This document shows positions 45,201-53,032 of a DNA stretch of 64,000 bases, piece after piece. The notes below the pieces were generated by a model. It had not been told where the DNA came from, ran no database searches, and was given only the letters and a program-made list of their open reading frames with translations. The stretch's first letter is position 1. The number at the start of each line of letters is the position of its first letter. Source of the stretch: Diphasiastrum complanatum (taxonomy: Eukaryota; Streptophyta; Lycopodiopsida; Lycopodiales; Lycopodiaceae); assembly GCA_029204225.1 (NCBI GenBank), contig CM055101.1, positions 3,664,684 to 3,728,683 of the forward strand, written 5' to 3'. The translations under genes and the position numbers were made by a program.

Positions 45201-48200
45201 GTCAAGTTGGGGTACTTAATGTCACAATTAGGCCTAGTGGACCCATGAGTCCCTACCAAGTTAATTTCATACTAACTTAGCTAACTCTAAGTTTAGTAGG
45301 CCTAATATAATAAATGACCATGGTTACACAAAGCTCGACCCTTTGGGTCAAAGTAACCTATGGTAATGTAATCAATTCCAACATAACTTAAGTATTGAAT
45401 CCTTTGTAAAAAAATACGTTATTTTTTTTCTCAAGGGCCCGTTCTGGAACGCGAACGCATTCCGTTCCGGAACGAGCAACTAAGCTTTGAACTACATACA
45501 AAGTACATGACATAAAATATTTTCAAGAAAAGCCTTATTATGCCTTCCAAACACTTTTCAAGTTTATCAGAAAGATTTGGGAGCATCAGTAGAAAAGGAA
45601 AGCAACTACTGTTTGAAATAAAGGACTTCTGAGCATTTCTCTTATTCATTAAAACTGGAGCTGTAAAAGGGTCTTTCTTTTGTCCTTGGACACTGTGTTC
45701 TCCTATAAGGCAGGTTTACTTGTTCCAGCCATTCCGTGCCTTTTGATACGGAGCGTTCCATTTTGGACATACAGTAGAACGTATTGTGTTCCATATGTGC
45801 AGAATGTAATTAAAAAATCTGTTTTGAAAAAGCCCTGACACTGAATTTTAAAATGCAACTACATTATCTGCATGACACAAATTTAGGCCTTGTGAAGTAG
45901 TTATTTGGTCAATTACTATAACTGGTCAAACACAGCGCATTAATGAGAATTGATAAGATTAAAGGAAATCTTTTGCACGCGCGATTCTATAGATTTCTCC
46001 TCACCATAGTGTGCCCTATTTTGTGAAACATTATAACATGGCCAACATTTTGGACATTACATATCAAAAAATATGGTGCTAATTTTCAGCTGATAATAAT
46101 TTGGATTGAAAATTATTCTATGGAATAAAATAGGTTTGAAACTTGAAACTAGTTGAGTCTGGGTGAAAAAGCATCCTTTTGAAAAACTAAAATTGTAAGT
46201 GGTAGATTTTATGCTGAACTTTAGGATCAGGATAGGAAAATCTTAAGCCATGAGAATGTATAAAGTGTTTCGTTTAAGTTACGAATAGAGCCACAACTGA
46301 TCTAGAATTAAGCTATGAAAGCATCACATAAGCAAGACTTAACCCTAGAAAGCAGGAAAGAGAGATTAAGGAGGCTAAAGAGAGAGATCAATAGCATCAG
46401 CTGAATGACAAATGACATAGTTTTCCTACTTATAGCCAAGAGGAAGCCCTAAAAGGAAGCTTCCAGTGGCTAGGGCCCAACTGGGAGGGATAATAGTGCG
46501 CCCTCCAAGAAGGCCCCCACTCTCCAGTAATATGTCCAAATGGCCTAATAATGAATAATAAGGCCAAAGGCCAACCATATAGTCTGAATGTCACTAATGA
46601 AAAACTGAATTTGCCGGCTGCGTCGACTATGGTATAGATGGACCTGTAATATAGCAGCAGGTAAAAATGGAAATAACTCTGGAGCAGTAGGAAACTCAGC
46701 ATCACAAGGAGCATTTTCAATAGCAGCACGTCACCATACATGAATCATGACCACGCTGGGTATGGGGAAGGCCAAGGATAAAGTCCATAGATATATCAAT
46801 CCACTGGCGATGAGGAATAGGCCAACTCTAGAGCAAACCAGCATATTTAGAACGGGAGTACTTATTACGAAGATAGAAAGGGCAGGTACGAATAAGTATA
46901 GCAAGCTCAGATCGAAGAGAGGGCCAATAGAAATGGTCTTTGAGACGAGCATAAGACTTCTGAAAACCAAAGTGACCCCCAACAGGAGAGGAATGAGCAT
47001 CCGACAATAACTGGGAACGGATACCCAAAGAACTAGGGATACAAAGAGAATCATAATGATAAAGACGATTGTCAATAATGGAGTAAACCTGATGAGGACT
47101 GGACGAAACAGGTGGGGCAGAACTATAAACATCACGAAAATCAGAACATGTAAGGTATGCTTCAGGTAGAGCATCAAACCATGGAGGAATAGTAGAAACG
47201 AGTGTATTTAACAAAGCTGGAAGACGAGATAATGCATCAGCAACAGTGTTAGCACGACCAGGATGATACAATATGGAGAAATTAAAAGACTGTAAAAACT
47301 GCAACCAACGAAATTGACGATCACTAAGGTCACGTTGAGAAAACAGATAACGTAAAGACTGGTGATCAGTAATAATGTCAAATGGGACTCGATACAGATA
47401 ATGGCGCCACTTCTTAAGAGCATAGATAATAGCAAGAAGCTCTTTCTCATGCATAGAATAACGTTGCTCATAAGAGCGAAAACAACGCGACTCATAAGCT
47501 ATTAATAATACATTGTGACTGGCGAAGTAAAGCACCCAAACCAACATTACTAGCATCAGTCTCAACAAGAAACTTCTGATCAAACTGTGGTAAACACATA
47601 ACGGCAGCATCAACAACAGCATGACGAAGAGTATCAAACGCTGTCTGACAATCAGGAGTCCACAGAAAAGTACTAGACTTCTTCAAAAGTGCATGAAGAG
47701 GAGCTGTGATAGTGGCAAAATGAGGAACTGGATGACGAAGGTGAGTGGCTAACCCAAGAAACATACGAACATGATGAATATCAGTAGGTATAGGCCAATC
47801 CTGGATGGCCTGAACCTTATGAGGGTCCAGACAAATGTGACCATTACAAATAAGAAAACCAAGAAACTCGATCTTAGAAACAGCAAAAGAACATTTAGAC
47901 AACTTAGCAAATAACTGGTGGTGTACAAGTAACTGAAAGACCGAGGAAAGATGGGCAACATGCTCAGCTAGAGACTGACTAAAAATAAGAATATCATCAA
48001 AATAAATCCAAGACACAATGACCAAGAAGCGGACGTAAGACGTTATTCATCACATTCTTGAACGTAGGAGGGCCATTAGTAACACCAAAAGGAAGCACAC
48101 GAAATTCATATAAACCAAGATGAGTACGGAAAGCAGTCTTATGTTCGTCAGAAGGGTGCATCCTGATTTGGTAATATCCAGAACGAAGGTCTATCTTGGA

Positions 48201-51200
48201 AAAGATTTTAGAGGTACCGAGCTGGTCAAAGAGGTCATCCATGTGTGGAATAGGGTACTGATTACGAATAGTCAACTTAAGCACGGTAATCAATACAAAG
48301 GCGTTTGGTACCATCTTTCTTATTAATAAGGAGAACAGGAGCACCAAAAGGGCTGTGACTAAGAACAATGAGACCCTGATCTAACAAGGCAGTAATATGG
48401 AGCTCAAGCTCATCACGCTCAGATCGAGACATACGATAAGGGGGACGGGAGGGAGGAGCAGAACCAGGACGCAAATCAATATGATGGTTCATGTCACGTA
48501 ATGGTGGTAGCGTCGTAGGTTCTGAAAAGACAAAAGCATACTGATGTAATAAGTCAGAAATCACCTGAGGAACAGCTGCTGGTGTAGAAACTGGAGGAAC
48601 TGGTACTGCCCGCTGAACACATAATAAGGCAGCAGAATGAGCCTTCGGCAGGCTGCAAATAAACTGCTTCCCAGTAATCAACTGGAAGTCTCCCTGAGAA
48701 TCAATGCCCACAAGTGAGTGTGTAGCTGCATCATGTACAAATGTCAATGTCTGCTGTGTCAAGTCCAGTGTAACGGCTCCAAGAGATGCAAACCAATCAG
48801 CACCAAGGATAAGATCATAACGCTCCACAGGGATAATGTAAAGATCTGCCTGTCCAGAGAAATCTCCAATGCGGTATGGTAAACGCTGAAACATCTGAGA
48901 ACTAGGAAAAGAATGAGAACTGGCAACCTCAACTGTGAGAGGCTGGGAAGCAGGAACAGGTGAAGCACGGATCCGACTAGTGATATAACTGCTAATAAAA
49001 GAATGAGTGCTACCAGTATCAACTAAAGCAATACACTCTCGACCTGTAATACGCACACGTAACCGAATGGAGCGAGGACCAGGACGCCCTGTCCAAGTAG
49101 CATAGGCAAGCTGAGCATGGCAAGTAGCAGGAAGTAAATCAAGGGAAGGCTTAGAGGATAAGTCAGGCTCATCAGAAATATGAATGTAGATATCGGAATC
49201 ATCTGGAGTAGTGCCCTCATGGTAAAAAACAGCAGTAGTAGTAGGGAGAGGCTGGCGGCAATCACGGGCAAGATGGTCAAGACTTTTACAACGAAAGCAA
49301 AGACGCTTCTGCTGAAGATCAGCGAACTCTGCAGACGTGTAACGTCGGACAAAAGCAGGTCGAGGAGTCGGAGGACGAGGAGGCGAAGGGGCAATGAAGA
49401 GAGCTGGAACAGAAGGGGCCGGTGTAGGGGTGAACGTAGCGGGAAAAGATGAAGCAGAAGGACGAGGTCGGGAGAAGCGGGAAGAAAGGGTGTCAGAGTA
49501 CTTATGCTGTAAAGTACTGGCAAGAGACATCGCCTCAACAAGTGTGGTAGGACGGAAGGAAGAAACATCATAACGTCAAGCACCATGAAGCCTAGCAATG
49601 TAACGAGAAATAAGCTCAATGGGCTGTAGATCTGTGAAAAGATAAGAAAGCTCCATAAACTGATTTGTATAAGAAGCTAGATCACTGGTCTGAGTGAGAC
49701 TACGGAATGTATCACGTTGGCGGTCAAGCCACTGAAGATCAATCATAGCATGGCGGAGGTCACGGTGAAAAGTATGCCATACATGGAGCCCTTCCCGATC
49801 AGGATCAACTAAACTCGCCACCACGTGGCAGCACGTCCATCTAAATGTAAAGCAGCCAACTGGATCTTCTGAGGATCAGTCTTGGGGTAAATTTGAAAAA
49901 ATGTGTCAAGCTTAGCAAACCAATTCTCTAATAAGTTCCCGTCGGAGGAACCGGAATAGGTAGCAAGCTGTACCCTATCACGAAAGTTTCGAGCAAAGTG
50001 TGGCTCAGGAAGGGGGGGACGAGGAAAGAAACCAGGAGGTGGGTTAGATGGAATGAACGGTCCACCACCAGGCTAACTAGCAGAAGAAGATGGAAATCCA
50101 AATGGAGGGGGAGTCCCAAATGTAGGAAAAACAGGAGCTTTACCAGGACCATGAGGCTGTAAAGAATCAATCTGTGACTGCATAGTAGCAAAGCCGGTCA
50201 TAACTGAATCGAAGCGAAGAACGAGGCCAAAAAGGGTCTCATCCATGCGACGAAACTGATCGGATAAGGTTTCCTGAGTAGTCTCACTCGGGGTAGGTGA
50301 ATGTGCCATAATGATAGTGGAAGGAATAGACGAAAACTTGAGGGAGCAGACTCTTGTCGTCACCCCAAATTAGCCTATTACAACCAATATTATCACAACT
50401 GAAAAAAACAGACAGCAATGAACAATGGAGAAGTTGTAAAAATGCGCTGGACAGCCAGGGATACAATGTGAATTTGAAAGAGTAAACGGAGTCAGAATTC
50501 CTGAAAATGTGGTGGAGAATGAGCGCGCGGCAGCCTTTTGATAAGCTGTAAAAGATGGCTGGAATTGGAGAGAAAAAAAAAAAAAGAAGGCAAAAGTGAC
50601 AAGTTGGGAGTGCTGAGGCAGCGATTTACAGGTTGAAGAATTTTAGCTGTTTGGAATAGCAAATGATGTCGGAATTGGGTAGTTTTTGGATGAGGATGGG
50701 CGCTGGACAGTCAGGGAACTAACTGTGGAAGATGGTTGCAAACTGGAAAAATATCAGACGAAAGTGATAGGTCGGAAGGCAGGGACAGCGATGGAAAGGA
50801 AGAGGAGGAGCGCTGGGCAGCAAAAAAAAGAGGGGACAAAACAGGGGGAACGCTGGGCAGGAAGGAGTGGAAGGAGCAGCGATGGAACAGGGCTGTCAAA
50901 ACGGTAATGGAGCTGTAGAAACAGCGATGGAGGAGCAAGGCAAGGTAGCAAAGAAAAAATTCCAGATTGTGAAAAGTGCTCTGATACCAAGTTACGAATA
51001 GAGCCACAGCTGATCTAGAATTAAGCTATGAAAGCATCACATAAGCAAGACTTAATCCTAGAAAGTAGGAAAAAGAGAGATTAAGGAGGCTAAAGAGAGA
51101 GATCAATATCATCAGCTGAATGACAAATGACACAGTTTCCCTACTTATAGCCAAGAGGAAGCCCTAAAAAGAAGCTTCCAGTGGCTAGGGCCCAACTGGG

Positions 51201-53032
51201 AGGGATAATAGTGCGCCCTCCAAGAAGGCCCCCACTCTCCAGTAATATGTCCAAATGGCCTAATAATGAATAATAAGGCCAAAGGCCAACCATATAGTCT
51301 GAATGTCACTAATGAATAAAAAAGGGCCCAAGGCCTGCTTATGCATAAAGTAAAGTAATTGTAAATGTAAATGGACGCGGCGAATGTAATGAGCCGAGTC
51401 CATAACTGTTTAGGGTTCAAATCTATTGGCAAATGGATGCTGGTTTGCCCCAATTTGCAGTAACTCTAGTCTTAATCTGCTGAACTTGTCAAATCACTTT
51501 TGAAAAAAGTTTTTCTTTATTTGAATCTTGGAAGATGACATTTTTACCCATAGTTTTCAGAAATACCATATTCCCAGGTCCACATTTCCCCTTCATGGGA
51601 AACATGTGAAACATTTCAGAAAACACATTTTCTCTGTGGGGGGAACACTTTTCTCCACTGGGAACCCCACAAGCATCTTCAAGCACTTTTGCCAATGGGA
51701 AAAAAGCTTGCTATTGTGGAAATGATGTTTTCTACAGTGAAATGCTAGTTGACATTATTTGTGTGACAATCTTACAATGTGATAGTGTGGCATTGCCTGT
51801 TTCCCATATTCTTTTTCTTGTTTCTTGTTTCCATTTTCCCAGGTTGTCGGCATTTAGGAAACGTTTTCCAAAAGTATGCTTATAACATAAATCAATCTAA
51901 CAATGAAGTCAATGATGTGCTTTCTTTGTTCTTGTTTTGTGCATCTTTATGTATTTTTTCACCAACAACGTGCCTCCTGTCATGGCAGCAAGAGCGAGGA
52001 GAAAATTTTCTGACATTTGCTCGAGATCTGACCGCAATCTCAAAGAAGACATTATCCAGGAGCACCATCAATCGTGCTGATCTTGATCCTTTGAGACTGA
52101 AGCTTCTTTGGGCAGCACGTGTTTTGCCTATGCCATTGTTAGGGTCGTTTCTGATTGAAGGTGTTTGTGCTCCCTCTAACGCACCTCTTTTCAAATCTCC
52201 TGAGATGAAGGCATTGTTCAATCTTGATCTAGCGGCAGCAACAAAGCTTTTCCTTGCAAAAAATTTGACCTTAGAGTGAGTTATCCCGAGACTCCATGTT
52301 TTAATTTAATACATCCTATTTTTTAATTTATTTTTATAATTTTATAGTGCTCCCTTGTTTTGTCGTTGTTCTTGAAAGTATGCATTTTTGAAAGAACAAC
52401 TGTCATCTCCATTAGTGTCATTTGTTTTTTGTATTTAACAAATACACCCTGACTGCAATGCAAATTTGTACAAGATATACGTCCTGATTTGATAATAAAC
52501 CTCCAGCTACATAGATTCCAGTCTTCAAGCATTCAATCCATTTTGGCCTTGATAAGCAAAGTGTTTCTGTTATTGGTTAAACAGATCAAATGATGTAGCA
52601 GCAGCTGTGATTGAGAATTCTGTTATTATTGGTGAAAGAAATAAAATTGCCATGCAAGAGTTTGAAAAAGCTCTTAAGGATGGACATAAGAAGATTGCAA
52701 TCTTTTATGGTAGTGGTCATTTGCCAGATATGGATCGTCGTCTTCAACAACAATTTGGTTTCGTTCCAACGAAGGTCCAATGGCAAACTGCCTGGTCCAT
52801 AACAGGGCGAAAAATTAGTGTGCAAGCAGGTATATCGTCCCTTCTGAAGACTTTAGCTGATGTTTCTGGATGGCCATTGAATAGGTATCAAACAGTGGCT
52901 ATCCTGTTATTCTCTGTGATTCTAGCCGTGGATCTGTGGTTTTGGGAACTTTTTTTCAGCACTTGTCGTGAATATACACAGCAATTTATCGGAGCCATAG
53001 TCCCTATACTGGATAAGGGCTGGACTTGGTAA
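23710..53032 (+). CDS. Plastid-targeted TraB-domain-like membrane protein, five exons
   Basis: Exons 23710-24276, 34292-34329, 41002-41281, 51989-52275 and 52585-53032 join into 1620 nt with no stop before TAA: 539 residues. All four introns are GT-AG and phases agree at every junction (0, 2, 0, 2). Residues 1 to about 120 are Ser-rich and poor in acidic residues, as in a chloroplast transit peptide. Residues 190-221 ([15 protein letters not shown] ... VLYEM, His197 and Glu220) and 431-440 ([10 protein letters not shown], His436) resemble the GX2H, Glu and GX2H motifs of the TraB/TIKI-like superfamily, but the first is AX2H. A hydrophobic stretch at about 494-515 should span a membrane. Biochemical function is unknown. 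The family call rests on motif recognition; an uncharacterised plant plastid family is the safe description. Three introns are enlarged by nested retroelements. Confidence 0.85.
24600..24746 (-). pseudogene. Gypsy RT to RNase H fragment, downstream half
   Basis: Element-strand reading GLKVVDT-stop-KPFDLQ continues the LMATAP of 28608-28640 across the insertion of element A (Gypsy proteins usually read APVL..PDF.KPF..TDAS here). It is therefore the right half of a Gypsy pol split by that insertion. Confidence 0.6.
24752..25163 (-). repeat. 3' LTR of element A, 412 bp
   Basis: Runs from AGTTACGAATAG to GTCCATAACT on the + strand. Same family as 28192-28602, 46277-46600 and 50990-51407. Confidence 0.9.
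25164..26280 (-). other. Foreign segment replacing pol in element A
   Basis: From about 26280 downwards the protein reading leaves the protease shared with element B (SLPKA-NAALL) and enters sequence with no pol motif. The protease frame stays open about 150 more residues to a stop at 25823, including [19 protein letters not shown] and [17 protein letters not shown]. Below that, a roughly 88 bp tandem repeat (25465-25615) gives [17 protein letters not shown] twice. The segment ends at the polypurine-like tract before the 3' LTR. It could be captured host DNA, a decoy domain or a spacer; I do not recognise it. Confidence 0.55.
26281..27854 (-). pseudogene. Element A gag and protease
   Basis: ATG at 27854 ([20 protein letters not shown]). 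A retrotransposon Gag-like domain follows ([20 protein letters not shown]), then a CCHC knuckle ([14 protein letters not shown]). The protease has an in-frame TAA just before its DTG motif (VRITGRE, stop, then [12 protein letters not shown]) and runs to [14 protein letters not shown]. At least two frame changes lie in the gag part near 27640 and 27190. A 316-codon frame on the same strand in another phase (26677-27627) is a shadow. Confidence 0.8.
28180..28191 (-). other. Primer-binding site of element A
   Basis: Element strand TGGTATCAGAGC, a perfect initiator tRNA-Met match, contiguous with the LTR end CGTAACT. Confidence 0.95.
28192..28602 (-). repeat. 5' LTR of element A, 411 bp
   Basis: Pairs with 24752-25163; right edge fixed by the CCCGG duplication at 28603-28607. 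Confidence 0.9.
28608..29245 (-). pseudogene. Ty3/Gypsy pol fragments: integrase zinc region then RT C-terminus
   Basis: From 29245 downwards: [20 protein letters not shown], then [16 protein letters not shown] (integrase zinc region), then [15 protein letters not shown]. After a break near 28920 comes the RT C-terminus: [20 protein letters not shown], then [20 protein letters not shown] and LKDLMATAP. Integrase before RT is not the normal Gypsy order, so these are probably two rearranged pieces. Stops are present. Confidence 0.75.
29246..29790 (+). repeat. LTR (3' part) of an LTR element on the + strand
   Basis: Ends GTTCTTAACA directly before TGGTATCAGAGC. The left edge cannot be fixed. 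The part from 29608 onward is duplicated at 30801. Confidence 0.6.
29791..29802 (+). other. Primer-binding site, unit 1
   Basis: TGGTATCAGAGC following ...TTCTTAACA. Confidence 0.9.
30984..30995 (+). other. Primer-binding site, unit 2
   Basis: TGGTATCAGAGC following ...TTCATAACA. Confidence 0.9.
31519..32057 (+). mobile_element. Insertion in leader unit 2, ending as a LINE 3' tail
   Basis: The first half holds tandem copies of GCTCCATCGCCCTCCTGGC and (CT)n. The second half (about 31860-32046) matches the reverse complement of 34680-34820: ACTTGACATGTACTC, GTCTTATATG, CTTTTGG, ATGGA..A.ACATTA. It ends in (CTTT)n. This is the 3' untranslated tail of the LINE family whose coding remnant is at 35057-35329, in a 5'-truncated copy. 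Confidence 0.6.
32509..32811 (+). other. T-rich leader continuation
   Basis: No gene; lies between the duplicated leader and the gag-like start at 32812. Confidence 0.4.
32812..33071 (+). pseudogene. Truncated gag-like fragment
   Basis: 86 codons: [20 protein letters not shown], then [20 protein letters not shown] and [15 protein letters not shown]. The last part resembles the LxGxA-W region of retrotransposon Gag. It follows the leader of the duplicated LTR block and is cut off by a Copia scrap in opposite orientation. Confidence 0.5.
33074..33420 (-). pseudogene. Copia RT-RNase H scrap
   Basis: Element strand: [20 protein letters not shown] (end of RT), then [11 protein letters not shown], then [20 protein letters not shown] and IHCNDQS (Copia RNase H). 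Frameshifts present; both ends truncated. Confidence 0.8.
33421..34291. other. Intron sequence before exon 2, nothing recognised
   Basis: No element or gene; ends in the T-rich acceptor context TATGTCTGCAG of exon 2. Confidence 0.5.
34292..34329 (+). CDS. TraB-like gene, exon 2 (38 bp micro-exon)
   Basis: Acceptor TCTGCAG, exon [12 protein letters not shown] plus two bases of a Glu codon, donor GTAAGC. Flanked by a 10.0 kb and a 6.7 kb intron. It carries the first putative metal-binding His (residue 197). It was recognised only by reading across from exon 3, whose first base completes the GAA codon. Confidence 0.85.
34665..35340 (-). mobile_element. LINE 3' end with zf-RVT domain
   Basis: 35329-35057 encodes [20 protein letters not shown], then [20 protein letters not shown], the Cys/His C-terminal domain (zf-RVT type) of plant L1-like reverse transcriptases. 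A 3' untranslated region follows down to about 34680, ending in a CTCACT-rich tail and matching the tail at 31860-32046. The 5' part is missing, as expected for target-primed insertion. Confidence 0.75.
35450..36480 (-). pseudogene. Copia protease and integrase remnant in element C
   Basis: Protease-linker, pre-integrase and integrase motifs occur in the correct Copia order but in shifting frames with several stops. The segment ends in the integrase core near 35450; nothing of RT follows. Confidence 0.75.
36511..36522 (-). other. Primer-binding site of element C
   Basis: Element strand TGGTATCAGAGC, contiguous with the LTR. Confidence 0.9.
36523..36963 (-). repeat. LTR of element C
   Basis: Inner edge fixed by the primer site; outer edge placed at CATAACCT by analogy with the CATAACT ends of A and B, adjacent to a LINE frame that begins immediately after. 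Confidence 0.65.
36964..37800 (+). mobile_element. LINE fragment: endonuclease joined to zf-RVT (RT deleted)
   Basis: 36964-37230 reads [20 protein letters not shown] and [20 protein letters not shown], an APE-type endonuclease with the catalytic GDFN-like motif (here GNFN). From about 37280 it becomes the C-terminal region ([26 protein letters not shown], then a frameshifted ESEEHFLF-like part). About 2 kb of reverse transcriptase is missing between them. Confidence 0.65.
37765..38990 (+). mobile_element. LINE fragment: ORF1 C-terminus, endonuclease and RT start
   Basis: A coiled coil ([20 protein letters not shown]) is followed by an ORF1 RNA-binding-like C-terminus ([49 protein letters not shown]). 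Then comes the endonuclease ([41 protein letters not shown]). A deletion joins it to the RT N-terminus ([39 protein letters not shown]). It ends at about 38990. Frames shift several times. Confidence 0.75.
38991..39330. other. Intron sequence, nothing recognised
   Basis: No coherent element or frame. Confidence 0.4.
39331..40420 (+). pseudogene. Ty3/Gypsy RNase H and integrase remnant
   Basis: RNase H start ([20 protein letters not shown], then [12 protein letters not shown]) with [13 protein letters not shown] deletion joins it to the integrase core ([16 protein letters not shown]), later [29 protein letters not shown]. No frame is longer than about 85 codons; heavily decayed, no LTRs. Confidence 0.7.
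40421..41001. other. Intron sequence before exon 3
   Basis: No element recognised; ends in TTGGCCCTCCAG, the exon 3 acceptor. Confidence 0.5.
41002..41281 (+). CDS. TraB-like gene, exon 3
   Basis: Acceptor CCTCCAG; begins by completing Glu202, then [20 protein letters not shown] (Glu220). It contains a basic linker ([19 protein letters not shown]) and ends [11 protein letters not shown] at CAG/GTACAC, phase 0. Confidence 0.9.
41570..41632. repeat. TTCCG/CGGAA palindromic cluster, left
   Basis: GTTCCATTCCGTTCG, GTTCCGTACG and GTTCCGGAAC occur in a row. Similar clusters lie at 45428-45480 and 45722-45795, on the other side of Copia D, suggesting Copia D sits inside an older repeat. Confidence 0.5.
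41697..41935 (-). pseudogene. Copia D RT N-terminal linker
   Basis: [20 protein letters not shown], then [20 protein letters not shown] and [11 protein letters not shown], followed after a frameshift by [10 protein letters not shown], where homology ends. This is the region just before the RVT_2 catalytic domain. Confidence 0.75.
41940..43020 (+). pseudogene. Copia D integrase, inverted
   Basis: A long intact frame on the + strand: [92 protein letters not shown] and [19 protein letters not shown]. All three catalytic acidic positions (D, D, E) are present. It ends EEQPVEDIG, then runs into antisense gag/protease DNA, so no start or normal continuation exists. The 413-codon open frame (41865-43106) is this plus antisense ends. 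Confidence 0.85.
43021..44290 (-). pseudogene. Copia D gag and protease
   Basis: [20 protein letters not shown] at 44290 starts Gag; the UBN2-like region is frameshifted near 43900-44070. A 314-codon frame then continues ([20 protein letters not shown]) through a Lys-rich linker, the CCHC knuckle ([14 protein letters not shown]), and an intact protease start [14 protein letters not shown]. It ends at [17 protein letters not shown], where the inverted segment begins. Confidence 0.85.
44881..44892 (-). other. Primer-binding site of Copia D
   Basis: Element strand TGGTATCAGAGC, contiguous with the LTR end CTACA. Confidence 0.95.
44893..45383 (-). repeat. 5' LTR of Copia D, 491 bp
   Basis: Element strand TGTTGGAATTGATTAC...TTCCTACA, canonical TG...CA ends. 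Confidence 0.85.
45384..46276. other. Intron sequence with two TTCCG-rich clusters
   Basis: Clusters of GTTCCGGAAC-type palindromes at 45428-45480 and 45722-45795. Otherwise no gene or element recognised; GTTTA at 46272-46276 is the left target duplication of element B. Confidence 0.5.
46277..46600 (-). repeat. Truncated 3' LTR of element B
   Basis: Matches the LTR from AGTTACGAATAG to GTCACTAATGA, then breaks off. Confidence 0.85.
46601..47637 (-). pseudogene. Element B RNase H and truncated integrase
   Basis: RNase [56 protein letters not shown]. Integrase zinc region: [20 protein letters not shown] and [18 protein letters not shown], then a stop, then [20 protein letters not shown] at the start of the core. 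The rest is deleted. Confidence 0.85.
47492..48560 (-). pseudogene. Element B reverse transcriptase
   Basis: RT motifs in order: [20 protein letters not shown], then (after a stop/frameshift near 48280-48368) [51 protein letters not shown], a second frame change near 48000, and catalytic YFDDILIFS (usually Y-L/V-DD). It then runs through [20 protein letters not shown] to [14 protein letters not shown]. Confidence 0.9.
48561..49100 (-). pseudogene. Element B protease
   Basis: [40 protein letters not shown]; the frame is open from the Gag knuckle through the protease into RT (49530-48277, 417 codons), the best preserved part of the element. Confidence 0.85.
49040..50309 (-). pseudogene. Element B gag
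   Basis: ATG at 50309 ([20 protein letters not shown]). The Gag domain includes [20 protein letters not shown] and [16 protein letters not shown], the classic L-x-G-x-A-x-x-W-W block, then [20 protein letters not shown], and a CCHC knuckle [14 protein letters not shown]. Frameshifts occur near 50070, 49830 and 49560. Confidence 0.85.
50978..50989 (-). other. Primer-binding site of element B
   Basis: Element strand TGGTATCAGAGC, contiguous with LTR end CGTAACT. Confidence 0.95.
50990..51407 (-). repeat. 5' LTR of element B, 418 bp
   Basis: AGTTACGAATAG...GTCCATAACT on the + strand; right edge fixed by the GTTTA duplication. Confidence 0.9.
51413..51988. other. Intron 3 tail before exon 4
   Basis: No element recognised. 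Repeated GGGAA and TTCCC motifs make weak inverted repeats near 51560-51700. The open frame entering exon 4 from 51779 is intronic. Confidence 0.5.
51989..52275 (+). CDS. TraB-like gene, exon 4
   Basis: Acceptor CATGGCAG, then [40 protein letters not shown] and [14 protein letters not shown]; donor GTGAGT after two bases of a Glu codon. The preceding open frame (from 51779) is intronic. Confidence 0.9.
52276..52584 (+). other. Intron 4 of the TraB-like gene, 309 bp
   Basis: GTGAGT...AACAG, AT-rich, the only intron free of recognisable transposons. Confidence 0.9.
52585..53032 (+). CDS. TraB-like gene, exon 5 (GX2H motif and membrane segment)
   Basis: Acceptor TTAAACAG. Encodes [20 protein letters not shown], then [20 protein letters not shown] (second GX2H), VQWQTAWSI, and a hydrophobic segment [20 protein letters not shown]. 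Stops at TAA 53030-53032. Confidence 0.9.

Larger units (their letters stand above)
41675..45383 (-). mobile_element. Ty1/Copia retrotransposon D with inverted integrase segment
   Basis: 5' LTR 44893-45383, primer site 44881-44892, gag and protease (44290-43020) and the RT N-terminal linker (41935-41697) are on the - strand. The segment between them, pre-integrase through the integrase C-terminus (about 41940-43020), reads on the + strand. The element is truncated just inside RT at about 41675, with no 3' LTR. Confidence 0.85.
46277..51407 (-). mobile_element. Ty3/Gypsy LTR element B, AG...CT ends
   Basis: Flanked by exact 5 bp duplications GTTTA (46272-46276 and 51408-51412). 5' LTR 50990-51407, primer site 50978-50989, then gag, protease, RT, RNase H and integrase in Gypsy order on the - strand. 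A deletion near 46600 removes the integrase C-terminus, the polypurine tract and the first part of the 3' LTR, leaving 46277-46600. Same family as element A but with pol. Confidence 0.9.
41282..51988 (+). other. Intron 3 of the TraB-like gene, 10707 bp
   Basis: GTACAC...GGCAG. It holds Copia D (41675-45383) and Gypsy element B (46277-51407). Confidence 0.85.

Noticed and set aside
51779-51988. Extension of exon 4 upstream to an ATG at 51779
   Set aside because: The open frame continues, but the GGCAG acceptor at 51988 joins exon 3 in phase and restores [10 protein letters not shown], whereas the upstream peptide is hydrophobic and unrelated.
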